Shown: positions 25,804 through 35,081, counted from the stretch's first letter. The stretch: DNA of 64,000 nucleotides from Myxococcales bacterium UBA1238 (GCA_002309015.1 DBWM01000025.1:6255-70254), one strand, 5' to 3'. Translations and numbers: made by a program. The notes: generated from the sequence alone by a model not told the origin.

Positions 25804-28469
25804 GGTGCATCCTCGTCGGTTTCACCTTCATCGGGAACGGCCTGCAAATCGCCTTCGGGTTTCTCTTCAGGCTTTGGAGGCTCTTCGGGCTTTTCTTCAG
25901 GCTTTGGAGGCTCTTCGGGTTTCTCTTCAGGCTTTGGAGGCTCTTCGGGTGTCCCTTCGGGTAAAGTCTCAGCATCTACTTGATTTTCAAGATCTTTTTC
26001 GGGGGCTGGCTCCACATAGACGGGGGCTACGGGCTTTAAATCCTCGGGCAGTTCGGCCGGTTCAATTTTGGGGATGAACATTTCAAAAGGCGCTGCGGGA
26101 TCGGCGGTCGGCGCTTCCTGCTTCAAAAAGTTTTCAGCGTCGGTTTCGCCTTCGGGCAGCACAAACTCGGTGGGCTCGGTGCCCGTCAGAAAATACTCAT
26201 CCACGCCGCCTTGCTCTGTTCGCCGGCCGGATTCCGGATCGATCTTCAGCTGAATCACGCCGTCGGGCATGGGCGGCCAGTTTTCTCCTTCTTTTTCGGC
26301 TGATTGCAAATATTGAAGGGCGATGGGCACCGCAGCTCCGCCGCCGCTTTCCTTTTTGCCCAGGCTTTTCGGCTGATCAAATCCGAGCCAAATCGAGAGC
26401 GTAACGTCAGGGAGCAGGCCCACGAACCAGGCGTCCCGCGCATCGTTGCTGGTGCCGGTCTTGCCCACCAGATATCGCGGAAATGCCTTTAATTTTTGAG
26501 CACTTCCTTCGGTGACGACGGAGCGCATCACCTCGCGCAAAAGCCAGACTTCGTCTTCGGGCAGCGGATCGGGGAGTTCGACGGGCTCCTCTTCGGGCAG
26601 ATCTTCCAGTAAACTCTGGGGTAAGTTCTCGATTTTATTAATGAATACTGGCGGCTGGTATTGGCCTCCAGAGGCCAGGGTGGCGTAGGCGTTGGTGATC
26701 TCGAGAGGGGTCACTTCGCTCGCTCCGAGGGCGAGGGTCAGGCTGTCGGTGAGGGGCGACTGGATGCCGGCGCGGCGGGCAAAAGACTGGACGCTTTCGA
26801 TGCCGACGTCGCTTGCGAGCTTGATCGAGATGCTGTTGACCGAGTTTGCGAGGGCTTTGCGCAGGGAGATGGGGCCAGTGAATTTTTTGGTGTAGTTTTG
26901 TGGGGTCCACCATTGGCCCTGGTACATGCGCCAGGTTTCGGGGGCGTCGATGAGCGTGCTTGCGGGGGTAAACCGGTGGGATTCAAAGGCGGCGCCCCAG
27001 ACGAAGGGTTTGAACAGGCTGCCGGGCTGCCTGCGGGCCGAAGAAGCGCGGTTAAACGGGGCATCTCGGTAGCTGTAACCCCCTACCATTGCAAGGACTT
27101 TTCGCGTTTTGGGCTCGATGACCACGAGGGATCCCTGAGGGGCGTTGGAGATCACCGCCTGCATCACTTCAGGATGCCTGGGGCCGTCTTCGCGAATCAA
27201 AAGCGCCATTAAATCGCCGGGTTTGAGTTCGAGCGGCTTTTTACCCTGCTGAAACCGCCTGATGGATTCGGCGCTCACCTGCGCCCGCCCGATGGCGAGA
27301 TCAAAAAAGAGATGGCCGTCCTTTTCGGATTCAAAGCGGCCGATCACCGACTGGCCGAGCGCAGGTGCCTGATCTTTAAGCTTTTTTCTGCGTTGCGCGT
27401 GCCATTTTTCGAGCTCGTCGTCATCGATGTGACCCGTGGGACGACCGTAAGCGTGGCGCTGATCGAGCTGCTCCAGCCCCTTTTGAAGCGCTTCCACTGC
27501 GGCCTTCTGGCGAACCGGATCGAGCGATGTGTGTATGCGTAACCCGCCGCGCATCAAGGCTTCCCGGCCATAGCGCCTTTCGACTTCAGAGCGCACGCGA
27601 TTCACAAACCAGCCGACCTCGGGCGTCTCGATTTGAGGTATGGGCGCCAGATTGAGCGGCGCTTTTTGGGCTTCGGCAATTTCTTCTGGAGTTGCGAAAT
27701 GATGCTTCTCCATCTGTTCCAGCACGTACGCGCGGCGTCGCAATGCGGCTTCGGGATGCCTTCGTGGCGTGAGGTTTTCGGGCGACTGAATGATCCCCGC
27801 AATCAGGGCGGCTTCCGGTAACTCCAAATCTGACGCGGATTTTCCAAAATAATACCGCGCGGCTTCTTCCACACCGTAGCGACCGTGCCCCAAATAAATC
27901 ATGTTTAAATAAATCGTGAGGATGTCGTTTTTGGTGAGGTAGGTTTCGAGCTTTCGGGCCAGAATTTGCTCGCGCAGCTTGCGCGCCAGGGTTTTTTCGG
28001 ACGAGAGCAGCAGATTCTTCACCGTTTGCTGGGTGATCGTGCTGGCGCCGCTGGTGAATCGGCCTTTTTTGAGCGCATCTTTGATCGCGCGCAGCATGCC
28101 CCAGTAATCGAGGCCTTCGTGGTGATAAAAATCGGCGTCTTCGGCGGCTAACACCGCGTTTTGAAAGGTCTTTGAGATTTTATCGAGGGGGACGATCGTG
28201 CGGCGTCCCTCATCTTCAAAAGCTTCGCCGATGATCGTGCCGTCGGCCGCATAAATGCGCGACATCTGCGGCGGCTGGTAATCTTCAACGGCGCGAATAT
28301 CGGGAAGATCTTTGGAAAAATAAAAATAGAGCCCAATGAGCAGCGCCAGGCCCGCAAGCGCAAACCCAAGGCCCAAAAAGAAGCAGGCTTTAAAAAAGCG
28401 CCAGAATTTTGAACGCTTAGGCGCTTGTGGCTGGGAGGAAGAAGGCCTTTCTTCGCTGGGAGAAGTCAT
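25800..28469 (-). CDS. class A penicillin-binding protein 1A
   Basis: 889 residues. Bifunctional peptidoglycan glycosyltransferase and transpeptidase in the inner membrane. One N-terminal membrane helix (about residues 22-48) precedes the GT51 domain with AAEDADFYHHEGLD and TITQQTVKNLLL motifs. The transpeptidase domain has the serine box PGSLFKPF (about 485), SVNS, and KTGTSNDARDAWF (about 668). The C-terminus is a Pro/Glu/Lys-rich tail with three 10-residue repeats. ATG at 28469 has TAGGAAAC nearby; a frame extending to 29219 overlaps another gene and is rejected. The stop overlaps the acyltransferase start, so the two are coupled. Confidence 0.93.
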   Translation of the reverse strand: MTSPSEERPSSSQPQAPKRSKFWRFFKACFFLGLGFALAGLALLIGLYFYFSKDLPDIRAVEDYQPPQMSRIYAADGTIIGEAFEDEGRRTIVPLDKISKTFQNAVLAAEDADFYHHEGLDYWGMLRAIKDALKKGRFTSGASTITQQTVKNLLLSSEKTLARKLREQILARKLETYLTKNDILTIYLNMIYLGHGRYGVEEAARYYFGKSASDLELPEAALIAGIIQSPENLTPRRHPEAALRRRAYVLEQMEKHHFATPEEIAEAQKAPLNLAPIPQIETPEVGWFVNRVRSEVERRYGREALMRGGLRIHTSLDPVRQKAAVEALQKGLEQLDQRHAYGRPTGHIDDDELEKWHAQRRKKLKDQAPALGQSVIGRFESEKDGHLFFDLAIGRAQVSAESIRRFQQGKKPLELKPGDLMALLIREDGPRHPEVMQAVISNAPQGSLVVIEPKTRKVLAMVGGYSYRDAPFNRASSARRQPGSLFKPFVWGAAFESHRFTPASTLIDAPETWRMYQGQWWTPQNYTKKFTGPISLRKALANSVNSISIKLASDVGIESVQSFARRAGIQSPLTDSLTLALGASEVTPLEITNAYATLASGGQYQPPVFINKIENLPQSLLEDLPEEEPVELPDPLPEDEVWLLREVMRSVVTEGSAQKLKAFPRYLVGKTGTSNDARDAWFVGLLPDVTLSIWLGFDQPKSLGKKESGGGAAVPIALQYLQSAEKEGENWPPMPDGVIQLKIDPESGRRTEQGGVDEYFLTGTEPTEFVLPEGETDAENFLKQEAPTADPAAPFEMFIPKIEPAELPEDLKPVAPVYVEPAPEKDLENQVDAETLPEGTPEEPPKPEEKPEEPPKPEEKPEEPPKPEEKPEGDLQAVPDEGETDEDAP
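25859..25949 (-). repeat. three tandem 30-bp in-frame repeats in PBP1A tail
   Basis: Three near-identical 30-base units encode EEPPKPEEKP three times (the GGCTCTTCGGG...CTTTGGA unit on the plus strand). Proline/acidic tail, likely unstructured. Copy number may vary between strains. Confidence 0.85.
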
Positions 28470-28564
28470 CGCGTTTCCTACGAAAAATTCGCCGCAAACT
28501 ATCGAAAGCGCGGCCGCTTGTCGAGAGCAACCGGGATGTCGCGCATTTAAAGACCAAAGCTGTG

Positions 28565-28592
28565 TTGCGGTCTGTTCAGGCGGTGATAGGAT
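28565..28592 (+). promoter_or_regulatory. possible promoter for zinc-finger/GYF/TPR gene
   Basis: TTGCGG (28565-28570) and TAGGAT (28587-28592) with 16 bases between, about 50 bases before the ATG at 28644. Moderate match only. Confidence 0.35.
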
Positions 28593-28643
28593 GCAGAGAT
28601 TCCATGAATATGGCCCGTTTTGCAGTTTGAAAGGATGTGAGCG

Positions 28644-31600
28644 ATGAAAATGACCTGCCCTAAATGCGGCGCTGAATACAACATCAGCGATGCGCAAATC
28701 CCTCCGGGCGGTTTGCAAATCAAATGCCGCAAATGTTTGAGCAGTTTCATGGCTCAGTCGGGGGGCCGTGCTGTGGCGCTCTCGATGGGTTCTGTGCAGG
28801 GCATGCCTCAAACGCCGCTGCCCACTTCGGTGCCACCCGAATATTTGAATGCGTCTGAACCCCTGCTGGCGGCCGATGTGCCCGATGACGCAAGCGCGCT
28901 GGAAAACCCGCAGCTGCCCGCCGGAACGTATTATCTGACGCTCGCGGCCGGGCATGTGGTGGGGCCTTTGGATTTGTCGGCCATTCAGCAGATGTTGCGC
29001 GAAGGGCGTCTGAATGGCAGCGAGCGCGTCAGCTCCGATCGCGTGCATTGGTTGCCCGCAAAGAGTTTTCCGGATTTGGCGGCGATGTTTCAGAAGGCCG
29101 AGGAGCAAACGCGACTGGCGGCGCAGTCGGTCTTTACTCCGAAGGCGCCCGACAATGGACGCCTGAGCCATTTGGCCAGCTTCGAGTTGGGCGATTCGCT
29201 GCCGAATCTTTCGCTGCACAGCATCGATGCACCGCCACCGAACGATAATTTTGACTTTGATTTCGGGGACTTACCCGTACCTAAGGCTGCATCGGAGCAA
29301 CCGAAGGCGCCTCTGCCTGCAAAACCGTTTGCGCCTCCGCTTCATTCGCCGATTCAGGCACAACAGCCGCCCAGGATTCCCCCTCAAAATGCGCAGCCCA
29401 AACCTTCCAAAAATGAGCAAGCGGCCAGTTTCTTTGATGATCTGGACGATTTGCCGGCTCCGGCTGCGGCTCCGCCTGTGCCGGTTTTTGACGATCTGCC
29501 CGCGCCTCTCGATTTTGATTTGCCCGGTTTGCCGAATGAGCCCGATCTCCTGGCGGATCCCGCGCTGAATGCCGGTCGGCCGATGACGGCTCAGGAATCG
29601 CTTGAGCCGATCGAGCTCGACTTGCCAGGGCCTGCGGTGCCCCGTGATTTGCCAGGGCCTGCCATGCCCAGAGATTTGCCGGGTCAGGCTTTACCTCGCG
29701 ATTTGCCAGGGCCTGCCGCTCCGAATCTGCCCGGTCGGGCGATGCCCCGCGATTTGCCCGGTCGGGCGATGCCGCCGAATTTGCCGGGGCAACCCATGGC
29801 GCCCAATCTGCCTGGACATGCGATTCCACAGAACCTGCCGGGTCAGCCGTTAGCGCCCAACCTGCCAGAGCCTTTGGATCTTGAAAACGCGTTGCGTCAG
29901 GGGCCCGAGATGCCGCCCGTAGCGCCTGAGAAGATCGAATTGGCACTGGATCTCAATCAAACTCCGGCTTTGGATGCAGAAAAGCCTTCAGATTCGGGGA
30001 GTTCTGCGCGTTACAGGGGACGCTTTTCACAGACCGACCTGCCTGAATTTGCCCCGGGAAACAGCGCGGAAGAGGTGCGTTCAGCGGCCATGCTGATGGC
30101 GCAAAGCCGCGAACAAAAAAGGAAATTACTGTTTGCAGTGATCGGCGTGGTGGTCATCGTGTTGGGTCTCGGCGCATTTTTGATTGTGCAGCTGAACAAC
30201 AATGAAGGTAACCCTCAGTCCACCTCCACGCATCTTGCGGCGAACACCGAACATCAACAGCCGCAACCGGCTGAAAATACACAAAAAGGGGATCCATCCC
30301 ACCAGGAACCGGCATCCACAGAGGCATCAGACGGGCGAAAGAATGATGATGCGTCTGTGGCTTCAGGCGATGCGGCCCAGGCCGATGAGGGTCAAACAGA
30401 GGATGGAGGGCAGCCCGATACTTTGCCTACTGCCAAGGAAACCCTGGCTGAAATCGCCGGTTATCGCGAGCGCATCAGCCGGCTTGAGCTCAAACAGTCG
30501 CTTTCTGAAGTTGAAAATATCGAGTTGATCACACTTTATGCGTTCGGTGCATTGGAATACAGCGGCAACAAAGCCTGGGCTCAAAAGGCGCAGGAGATGG
30601 CGCTCAAGCTGAAAGATGAGCCAGCTGAAGGAGCGGAGCTTGCAAAACTGGCAGCGGCTTTGACTCAGGGCGAGTCGATGGATGCGGCGCTGGCCTATGG
30701 TGCGGCCCATGAATCGGATGCTCAGGCGCAATATCTGGCCGGTCACGCCCATCTCATTTCGCATGATTATGAGCAGGCGTTTAAGGCGTTCGCGCGGGCT
30801 GTCTCTCTCGATGAAAATCTGTTGCCCGCTGCTCGCATGGAAGGGGATTTGGCTTTGCGGCTGGGCCATTTGGAGGACGCTCGCAAGATCGTTGAAACGC
30901 TTTATACCAAGGCGTCTGGAGCTCCTGCGGTGGTCACTGCGTTGGCTCAGATAGAAGTGGCTCAGGGCAATCAGGAGCGCGCTTTAAAGTTGCTGTCTCA
31001 GGTTTTGGGACTGGAATCCAGGCGCCTTTCTCCTCAGGAGCGTTCAAAAGCGTTGCTGACGCGGGCGCGGATTTCGTTTGATGCTCAGCGCGATGAGGAA
31101 GGGATGGCCGATTTGGAAGGGGCGATTAAGGCCTGGCCTCAGAACATGGAGGCGATCAATTTGTTGAGCGAGCGCCATTTTGCCAACAAACAATATGCAA
31201 AAGCGCTTGAACAATTTGAGGCTTTACGAAGCGCCAACTTTGATGGACCTGAAATTACGATGCAGATCGCGCAATGCCATTTGGCCCTAGGGCGAGCCGA
31301 TCGCGCGATAGACATTCTTGAAAAAGGGGTGCGGGACTTTGGTCAAAGCGCCAGTCCGGCTCAGCAGGCGGAATTAAAATCTGCATTGGGGGAAGTCTAT
31401 TTAGAGCGCCATGAGCTGAAAAAAGCGATGGGTGTTTTTGATGATGCCCTGAGCGTCGATGCGCATTGCGAGCGCGCGCTTTTGGGGCATGCCATGGTTC
31501 TGGTGCGCGAAGCCAATTCGACCGCTGCGATCGCTTACCTGGAAAAGGCGATCGCGGATTATCCGGAAGGCGCTTTACTGCATCAGGGACTGGGCGATTT

Positions 31601-32678
31601 ATACCGAAAAATTTCTGATACGACTGCAGATAGAGAGCTTAGGCAGAAGGCGGTCAAGGAATTTCGCAAGGCATTGGCCATTGAACCTTCGCTGCTCGAA
31701 ACGCGCAAGAGTCTGGGGTTGGTGTTGCTCGATTTAGGTGAGAATGCCAAGGCTCTGGCGGAATTTGAAAAACTCTCTCAACGTGTCGATTTCTATGAGA
31801 ATCTGGACTTTGAAATGGGCAAAGCGCTCTATCGTTTGGGGCGGCTTGAAGAAGCGTTGACCCATTTTAAAGCCGCTTTGCCGATTCACCCGGATTTGAG
31901 CGAGCTGCAGCTTTTGCTGGGGGCGACGCTGTTTGATTTGGGACAAGGCGAAGAAGCGAGCCCCTTTTTGCAAAAAGCCGAGCAGCTCGACAGCTCGCAT
32001 AAAGAAACTCATTATTATCTGGGTCGCATTGCGTTAAATGCGGGGATGAACGATCAGGCTTTGCAGAGGTTGCGGCTGGCCCACGATGCAGACAAAGGCA
32101 ATTATGTATATCGCTATTGGCTGGGGCGGGCTTTGGAGGCGAACGGCGGTCCCGAAGCGATGAAATCTGCGCGTCAAGAATATGACGTGGTGGCTAATGC
32201 CTGCCATCAGGATTTTGCTTTAACCGAGCATGTTTGCGATGTTTTGTTCCGCCGCGGTTCCATGCGCATGAATCAGCGTAAAGAATGGGCCGGGGCGCGC
32301 AAAGACTTTACTCTGGCCGCCAAATGCGACACCACGAATCCGCAAATCTACTTAAAACTCGGCGAGTTATCGGAGTTTGAAGCGGATCTGCCCACAGCAA
32401 TTCAGCATTACAGCAGCGCCATTAAGGTCGCTCCCGATTTAGGAGAAGCGTATGCGGCGCGGGGCAATGCGTACAGCATGCTCGAAAAGATCCGGGAAGC
32501 GCGGTCTGATTTGCTCCAGGCGATCAAGCTGAGTCCTGAATTGCCCGAGCCCTATTACCAGCTTTGCGCGGCTCTGAGAGAAAAGAGCCTTTCGGAAGCG
32601 AAGAAATACTGTAGGAAATATCTGGAGTTAGCTCCCAAAGGTCGCAATGCCGAAGACGCGCAGGATATTCTGCGCTGA
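28644..32678 (+). CDS. zinc-finger/GYF/transmembrane/TPR scaffold protein
   Basis: 1344 residues. Residues 1-35 are an MJ0042-type zinc finger (C5, C8, C28, C31). Residues about 95-150 are a GYF-2-like domain (YYLTLAAGH, then GPLDLSAIQQMLREG and VSSDRVHWLPA). A Pro-rich linker contains nine or more LPG-x-x-x-x-x-DLPG-type units (about 326-410). A membrane helix (LLFAVIGVVVIVLGLGAF) lies near 493-516, then a Glu/Gln linker and ~740 residues of TPR repeats (HLALGRADRAIDILEKG and similar) outside or inside depending on topology. The zinc finger plus GYF order is shared with the myxobacterial motility protein GltJ/AgmX, which binds MglA; mglBA are 5.6 kb downstream. Strong AAGGA ribosome site eight bases before ATG. 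Confidence 0.85.
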   Translation: MKMTCPKCGAEYNISDAQIPPGGLQIKCRKCLSSFMAQSGGRAVALSMGSVQGMPQTPLPTSVPPEYLNASEPLLAADVPDDASALENPQLPAGTYYLTLAAGHVVGPLDLSAIQQMLREGRLNGSERVSSDRVHWLPAKSFPDLAAMFQKAEEQTRLAAQSVFTPKAPDNGRLSHLASFELGDSLPNLSLHSIDAPPPNDNFDFDFGDLPVPKAASEQPKAPLPAKPFAPPLHSPIQAQQPPRIPPQNAQPKPSKNEQAASFFDDLDDLPAPAAAPPVPVFDDLPAPLDFDLPGLPNEPDLLADPALNAGRPMTAQESLEPIELDLPGPAVPRDLPGPAMPRDLPGQALPRDLPGPAAPNLPGRAMPRDLPGRAMPPNLPGQPMAPNLPGHAIPQNLPGQPLAPNLPEPLDLENALRQGPEMPPVAPEKIELALDLNQTPALDAEKPSDSGSSARYRGRFSQTDLPEFAPGNSAEEVRSAAMLMAQSREQKRKLLFAVIGVVVIVLGLGAFLIVQLNNNEGNPQSTSTHLAANTEHQQPQPAENTQKGDPSHQEPASTEASDGRKNDDASVASGDAAQADEGQTEDGGQPDTLPTAKETLAEIAGYRERISRLELKQSLSEVENIELITLYAFGALEYSGNKAWAQKAQEMALKLKDEPAEGAELAKLAAALTQGESMDAALAYGAAHESDAQAQYLAGHAHLISHDYEQAFKAFARAVSLDENLLPAARMEGDLALRLGHLEDARKIVETLYTKASGAPAVVTALAQIEVAQGNQERALKLLSQVLGLESRRLSPQERSKALLTRARISFDAQRDEEGMADLEGAIKAWPQNMEAINLLSERHFANKQYAKALEQFEALRSANFDGPEITMQIAQCHLALGRADRAIDILEKGVRDFGQSASPAQQAELKSALGEVYLERHELKKAMGVFDDALSVDAHCERALLGHAMVLVREANSTAAIAYLEKAIADYPEGALLHQGLGDLYRKISDTTADRELRQKAVKEFRKALAIEPSLLETRKSLGLVLLDLGENAKALAEFEKLSQRVDFYENLDFEMGKALYRLGRLEEALTHFKAALPIHPDLSELQLLLGATLFDLGQGEEASPFLQKAEQLDSSHKETHYYLGRIALNAGMNDQALQRLRLAHDADKGNYVYRYWLGRALEANGGPEAMKSARQEYDVVANACHQDFALTEHVCDVLFRRGSMRMNQRKEWAGARKDFTLAAKCDTTNPQIYLKLGELSEFEADLPTAIQHYSSAIKVAPDLGEAYAARGNAYSMLEKIREARSDLLQAIKLSPELPEPYYQLCAALREKSLSEAKKYCRKYLELAPKGRNAEDAQDILR
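29621..29875 (+). repeat. LPG repeat region
   Basis: In-frame degenerate 24- to 27-base units encoding LPG plus five or six residues (PAMPRD, QALPRD, RAMPRD, QPMAPN types), about ten copies. Pro/Leu-rich, likely an extended spacer between the cytoplasmic domains and the membrane helix. Confidence 0.8.
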
Positions 32679-32785
32679 CCGCCCGCCTTTTTGCCTTCTT
32701 TGCATCACTCCTCTTGCGTGACAGCCTGCAGCGCGTTAAATAAATCTGTTTGTGCCCTCTCTTTGCAGGGCCTTTGGAGATCTAT

Positions 32786-34060
32786 ATGTTAGATATTCGC
32801 CAAGTTACAGCGGATCCTGAGTCGTTTGCGCGCCGTTTGGCACGTCGTGGAAAAGAAACGCGCCTCTCTGAGGCTTTGAAGCTCGATGCCAGGCGTCGCG
32901 AGCTGATCGGCAAGACGGATGCCTTGCGCAGCGATAAGAGCAATCTCGAAAAAGAGATGCGCTCTGCTGATAAAAAGAGTCCTGAATTCGCGGCGTTCCG
33001 TGAGCGCATGCGCGAAGACGGCGAGGCGATCAAGAACCTGGAAGAAGAGCTGAAGTCGGTCGAAGCTGAGCTGGACGAGATCATGCTGGCGATCCCCAAT
33101 GTGCCCGACGATGTTTGCCCGGACGGCCTTTCGGACGAGCAGAACAGAGTCTTGCGCGTGGTGGGCGAGCCCACTCATTTTGATTTTGCGCCGAAGACGC
33201 ACGACGAGATCGGTACCGCGCTTGGGATCCTCGATTTTGAGCGGGCGGTGAAGATCACGCAGACGCGGTTTACGGTTTATCGCGATCAGGCGGCCCGTCT
33301 GGAGCGCGCGGTGGTCAACTTCATGCTCGATTTGCACACGCAGCAGCATGGTTACACCGAGATCCTGCCTCCGTTCCTGGTCAACCCGATGTCGATGCAG
33401 AGCACGGGCCAGTTCCCCAAATTCCGCGAGGAAGCTTACGAGCTGGAGCGCGACGAACTGGTGCTGATCCCAACGGCTGAAGTGCCCGTCACCAACCTGC
33501 ATCGCGATGAAATCATTGAATATTCCGATCTGCCGATCCGCTATGTGGCCTATACCCCCTGCTTCCGTCGCGAGGCGGGCAGCTATGGCAAAGACACCCG
33601 CGGCCTGATCCGCCAGCATCAGTTCCAAAAGGTGGAGCTGGTTCAGTTTGTGGAGCCTTCAAAGAGCGACGAGGCGTTGGAGCTGCTGACGGGACACGCT
33701 GAAAAAGTGTTGCAACTGCTGAAGATCCCTTATCGCGTGGTCATCCTTTGCACCGGCGATCTGGGCTTTTCTTCCGCGCGTACCTACGACATCGAGGCCT
33801 GGATGCCGGGCCAGAATTGCTACCGCGAGATCAGCTCCTGTTCGAACTTCCGCGATTACCAGGCGCGCCGCGCTTCGATCCGCTACCGCGCGCCGGGTCA
33901 AAAAAAGCCGCAGCTGGTGCATACGCTGAACGGTTCTGGTCTGGCCGCAGGTCGCACGGTGGTCGCGATCATCGAAAACTACCAGCAGGCCGACGGTACG
34001 GTGGTCGTTCCTGAAGTTTTGAGACCCTACATGGGTGGGCTCGAAGTGATCGGGCGATAA
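32786..34060 (+). CDS. serS: seryl-tRNA synthetase
   Basis: 424 residues. Class II synthetase that charges tRNA-Ser. The N-terminus MLDIRQV and long coiled-coil arm (residues ~30-100, LGKTDALRSDKSNLEKEM-like) are typical. Motif 2 (CFRREAGSYGKDTRGLIRQHQF, here split) and motif 3 (NGSGLAAGRTVVAIIENYQ) are visible. Start at 32786 has TGGAGA upstream at about six bases; an earlier in-frame start is ignored. It is followed by two tRNA-Ser genes and, after a tRNA-Arg and tadA, two more. Confidence 0.96.
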   Translation: MLDIRQVTADPESFARRLARRGKETRLSEALKLDARRRELIGKTDALRSDKSNLEKEMRSADKKSPEFAAFRERMREDGEAIKNLEEELKSVEAELDEIMLAIPNVPDDVCPDGLSDEQNRVLRVVGEPTHFDFAPKTHDEIGTALGILDFERAVKITQTRFTVYRDQAARLERAVVNFMLDLHTQQHGYTEILPPFLVNPMSMQSTGQFPKFREEAYELERDELVLIPTAEVPVTNLHRDEIIEYSDLPIRYVAYTPCFRREAGSYGKDTRGLIRQHQFQKVELVQFVEPSKSDEALELLTGHAEKVLQLLKIPYRVVILCTGDLGFSSARTYDIEAWMPGQNCYREISSCSNFRDYQARRASIRYRAPGQKKPQLVHTLNGSGLAAGRTVVAIIENYQQADGTVVVPEVLRPYMGGLEVIGR

Positions 34061-34085
34061 AAAACGCAGGAACGAAAATTTTTTC

Positions 34086-34114
34086 TTGACGCCCAAATGG
34101 AAGCAGCGTATAAC
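34086..34114 (+). promoter_or_regulatory. strong promoter for the tRNA-Ser/Arg cluster
   Basis: TTGACG (34086-34091), 17-base spacer, TATAAC (34109-34114). It starts about 30 bases before tRNA-Ser(UGA), typical for a stable-RNA promoter. Confidence 0.75.
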
Positions 34115-34143
34115 GGCCGCACTTCGACAGGTTCTCCACCTGA

Positions 34144-34228
34144 GGAGGAGTGGCCGAGTGGTTTAAGGCGGCGGTCTTGAAAACCGTTGTGGTTAACCCC
34201 ACCGTGGGTTCGAATCCTACCTCCTCCG
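34144..34228 (+). tRNA. tRNA-Ser (anticodon TGA)
   Basis: Acceptor GGAGGAG pairs with CTCCTCC; D-arm GCCGAGTGG, anticodon loop CTTGAAA (TGA), a long variable arm as in all tRNA-Ser, T-arm GTGGGTTCGAATCCTAC. Discriminator G. No CCA encoded. Confidence 0.95.
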
Positions 34229-34264
34229 CTTGGCTTCTGAGACGTTGATTCCTTTGGGGGATCT

Positions 34265-34355
34265 GGAGAGGTGGCCGAGTGGCTGAAGGCGCTCGCCTGC
34301 TAAGCGAGTATGGGAACATAAACTCCCATCGAGGGTTCGAATCCCTCCCTCTCCG
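34265..34355 (+). tRNA. tRNA-Ser (anticodon GCT)
   Basis: Acceptor GGAGAGG pairs with CCTCTCC; anticodon loop CTGCTAA (GCT), long variable arm, T-arm GAGGGTTCGAATCCCTC. No CCA encoded. Confidence 0.95.
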
Positions 34356-34370
34356 CAAAGCTTTGTTTGA

Positions 34371-34444
34371 GCACCCGTGGCTCAGCTGGATAGAGCATCG
34401 GTCTACGGAACCGAGGGTCGCAGGTTCGAATCCTGCCGGGTGCG
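34371..34444 (+). tRNA. tRNA-Arg (anticodon ACG)
   Basis: Acceptor GCACCCG pairs with CGGGTGC. Anticodon loop CTACGGA (ACG); A34 is normally converted to inosine by TadA, whose gene follows immediately. T-arm GCAGGTTCGAATCCTGC. No CCA encoded. Confidence 0.95.
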
Positions 34445-34447
34445 CTG

Positions 34448-34483
34448 AAAACCCGATGCGGAAAATTTCGCACCGGGTTTTTG
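34448..34483 (+). terminator. rho-independent terminator after tRNA-Arg
   Basis: AAACCCGATGCG / CGCACCGGGTTT stem with one mismatch, loop of eight bases, followed by a T-run. It lies four bases after the tRNA and eleven before the tadA start, so tadA may rely on read-through or its own start signal. Confidence 0.8.
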
Positions 34484-34493
34484 TTTGGATTCC

Positions 34494-35003
34494 ATGGAAA
34501 AGACGGATCATGCTTTCATGGGCGCTTGCCTGGCGATGGCGAGGCGGGCTGCTGCGAAAGGTGATGTACCCATCGGAGCGCTGGTCGTTCTCGATGGGCA
34601 GGTGATCGGTCAGGGATGGAATCTGCGGGAAGTTCAGGCTGATCCGACGGCCCATGCGGAGATTGTTGCATTGCGACAAGCTGCGCGATATATGGGCAGA
34701 TGGCGCTTGGATGGTGCCAGTTTGTTCGTCACTCTGGAGCCTTGTGTCATGTGCGCCGGGGCTTTGGTGAATGCCCGAATCGCTCGCGTCGTTTACGGTT
34801 GTTCCGATCCAAAAGCGGGGGCTGTAAATTCGCTCTTTGAGATTGTAACCGATGAACGTTTAAATCACCGTTTGTCGGTGGTTGCTGGTGTGCGGGCAGA
34901 TGAGTGTAGCACTCTACTGCGCGAGTTCTTTCAGTCCCGTCGGGCTGGCAGATTGGATCGTGCACGGCTTTGGAGAGGTGTCCGAGCGGCCGAAGGAGCT
35001 TGA
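34494..35003 (+). CDS. tadA: tRNA adenosine(34) deaminase
   Basis: 169 residues. Converts A34 to inosine in tRNA-Arg(ACG), letting it read three Arg codons. Zinc site: H54-A-E56 and P83-C84-x-x-C87 (PCVMC), plus the C-terminal helix LLREFFQSRR typical of TadA. Start at 34494 (MEKTDH) is favoured; an upstream TTG at 34485 is possible. The stop TGA at 35001-35003 lies inside the tRNA-Ser(CGA) gene, so the last ten or so residues are encoded by tRNA sequence. Its target tRNA-Arg(ACG) lies directly upstream. The order tadA, SRP RNA, dnaX, ybaB, recR is conserved in many bacteria. Confidence 0.94.
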   Translation: MEKTDHAFMGACLAMARRAAAKGDVPIGALVVLDGQVIGQGWNLREVQADPTAHAEIVALRQAARYMGRWRLDGASLFVTLEPCVMCAGALVNARIARVVYGCSDPKAGAVNSLFEIVTDERLNHRLSVVAGVRADECSTLLREFFQSRRAGRLDRARLWRGVRAAEGA

Positions 35004-35057
35004 CTCGAAATCAAGTGTGGGGAAATCCCACCGTGGGTTCGAATCCCACCCTCTCCG
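34972..35057 (+). tRNA. tRNA-Ser (anticodon CGA)
   Basis: Acceptor GGAGAGG pairs with CCTCTCC; anticodon loop CTCGAAA (CGA), long variable arm, T-arm GTGGGTTCGAATCCCAC. Overlaps the 3' end of tadA by 32 bases. No CCA. Confidence 0.95.
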
Positions 35058-35081
35058 CACTTGCCAGCAATCCAGATTTTT

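Noticed and set aside
28470..29219. A 250-residue upstream extension of PBP1A
   Set aside because: It overlaps the opposite-strand zinc-finger/GYF gene; the inner ATG at 28469 has a better site and begins at the normal N-terminus.
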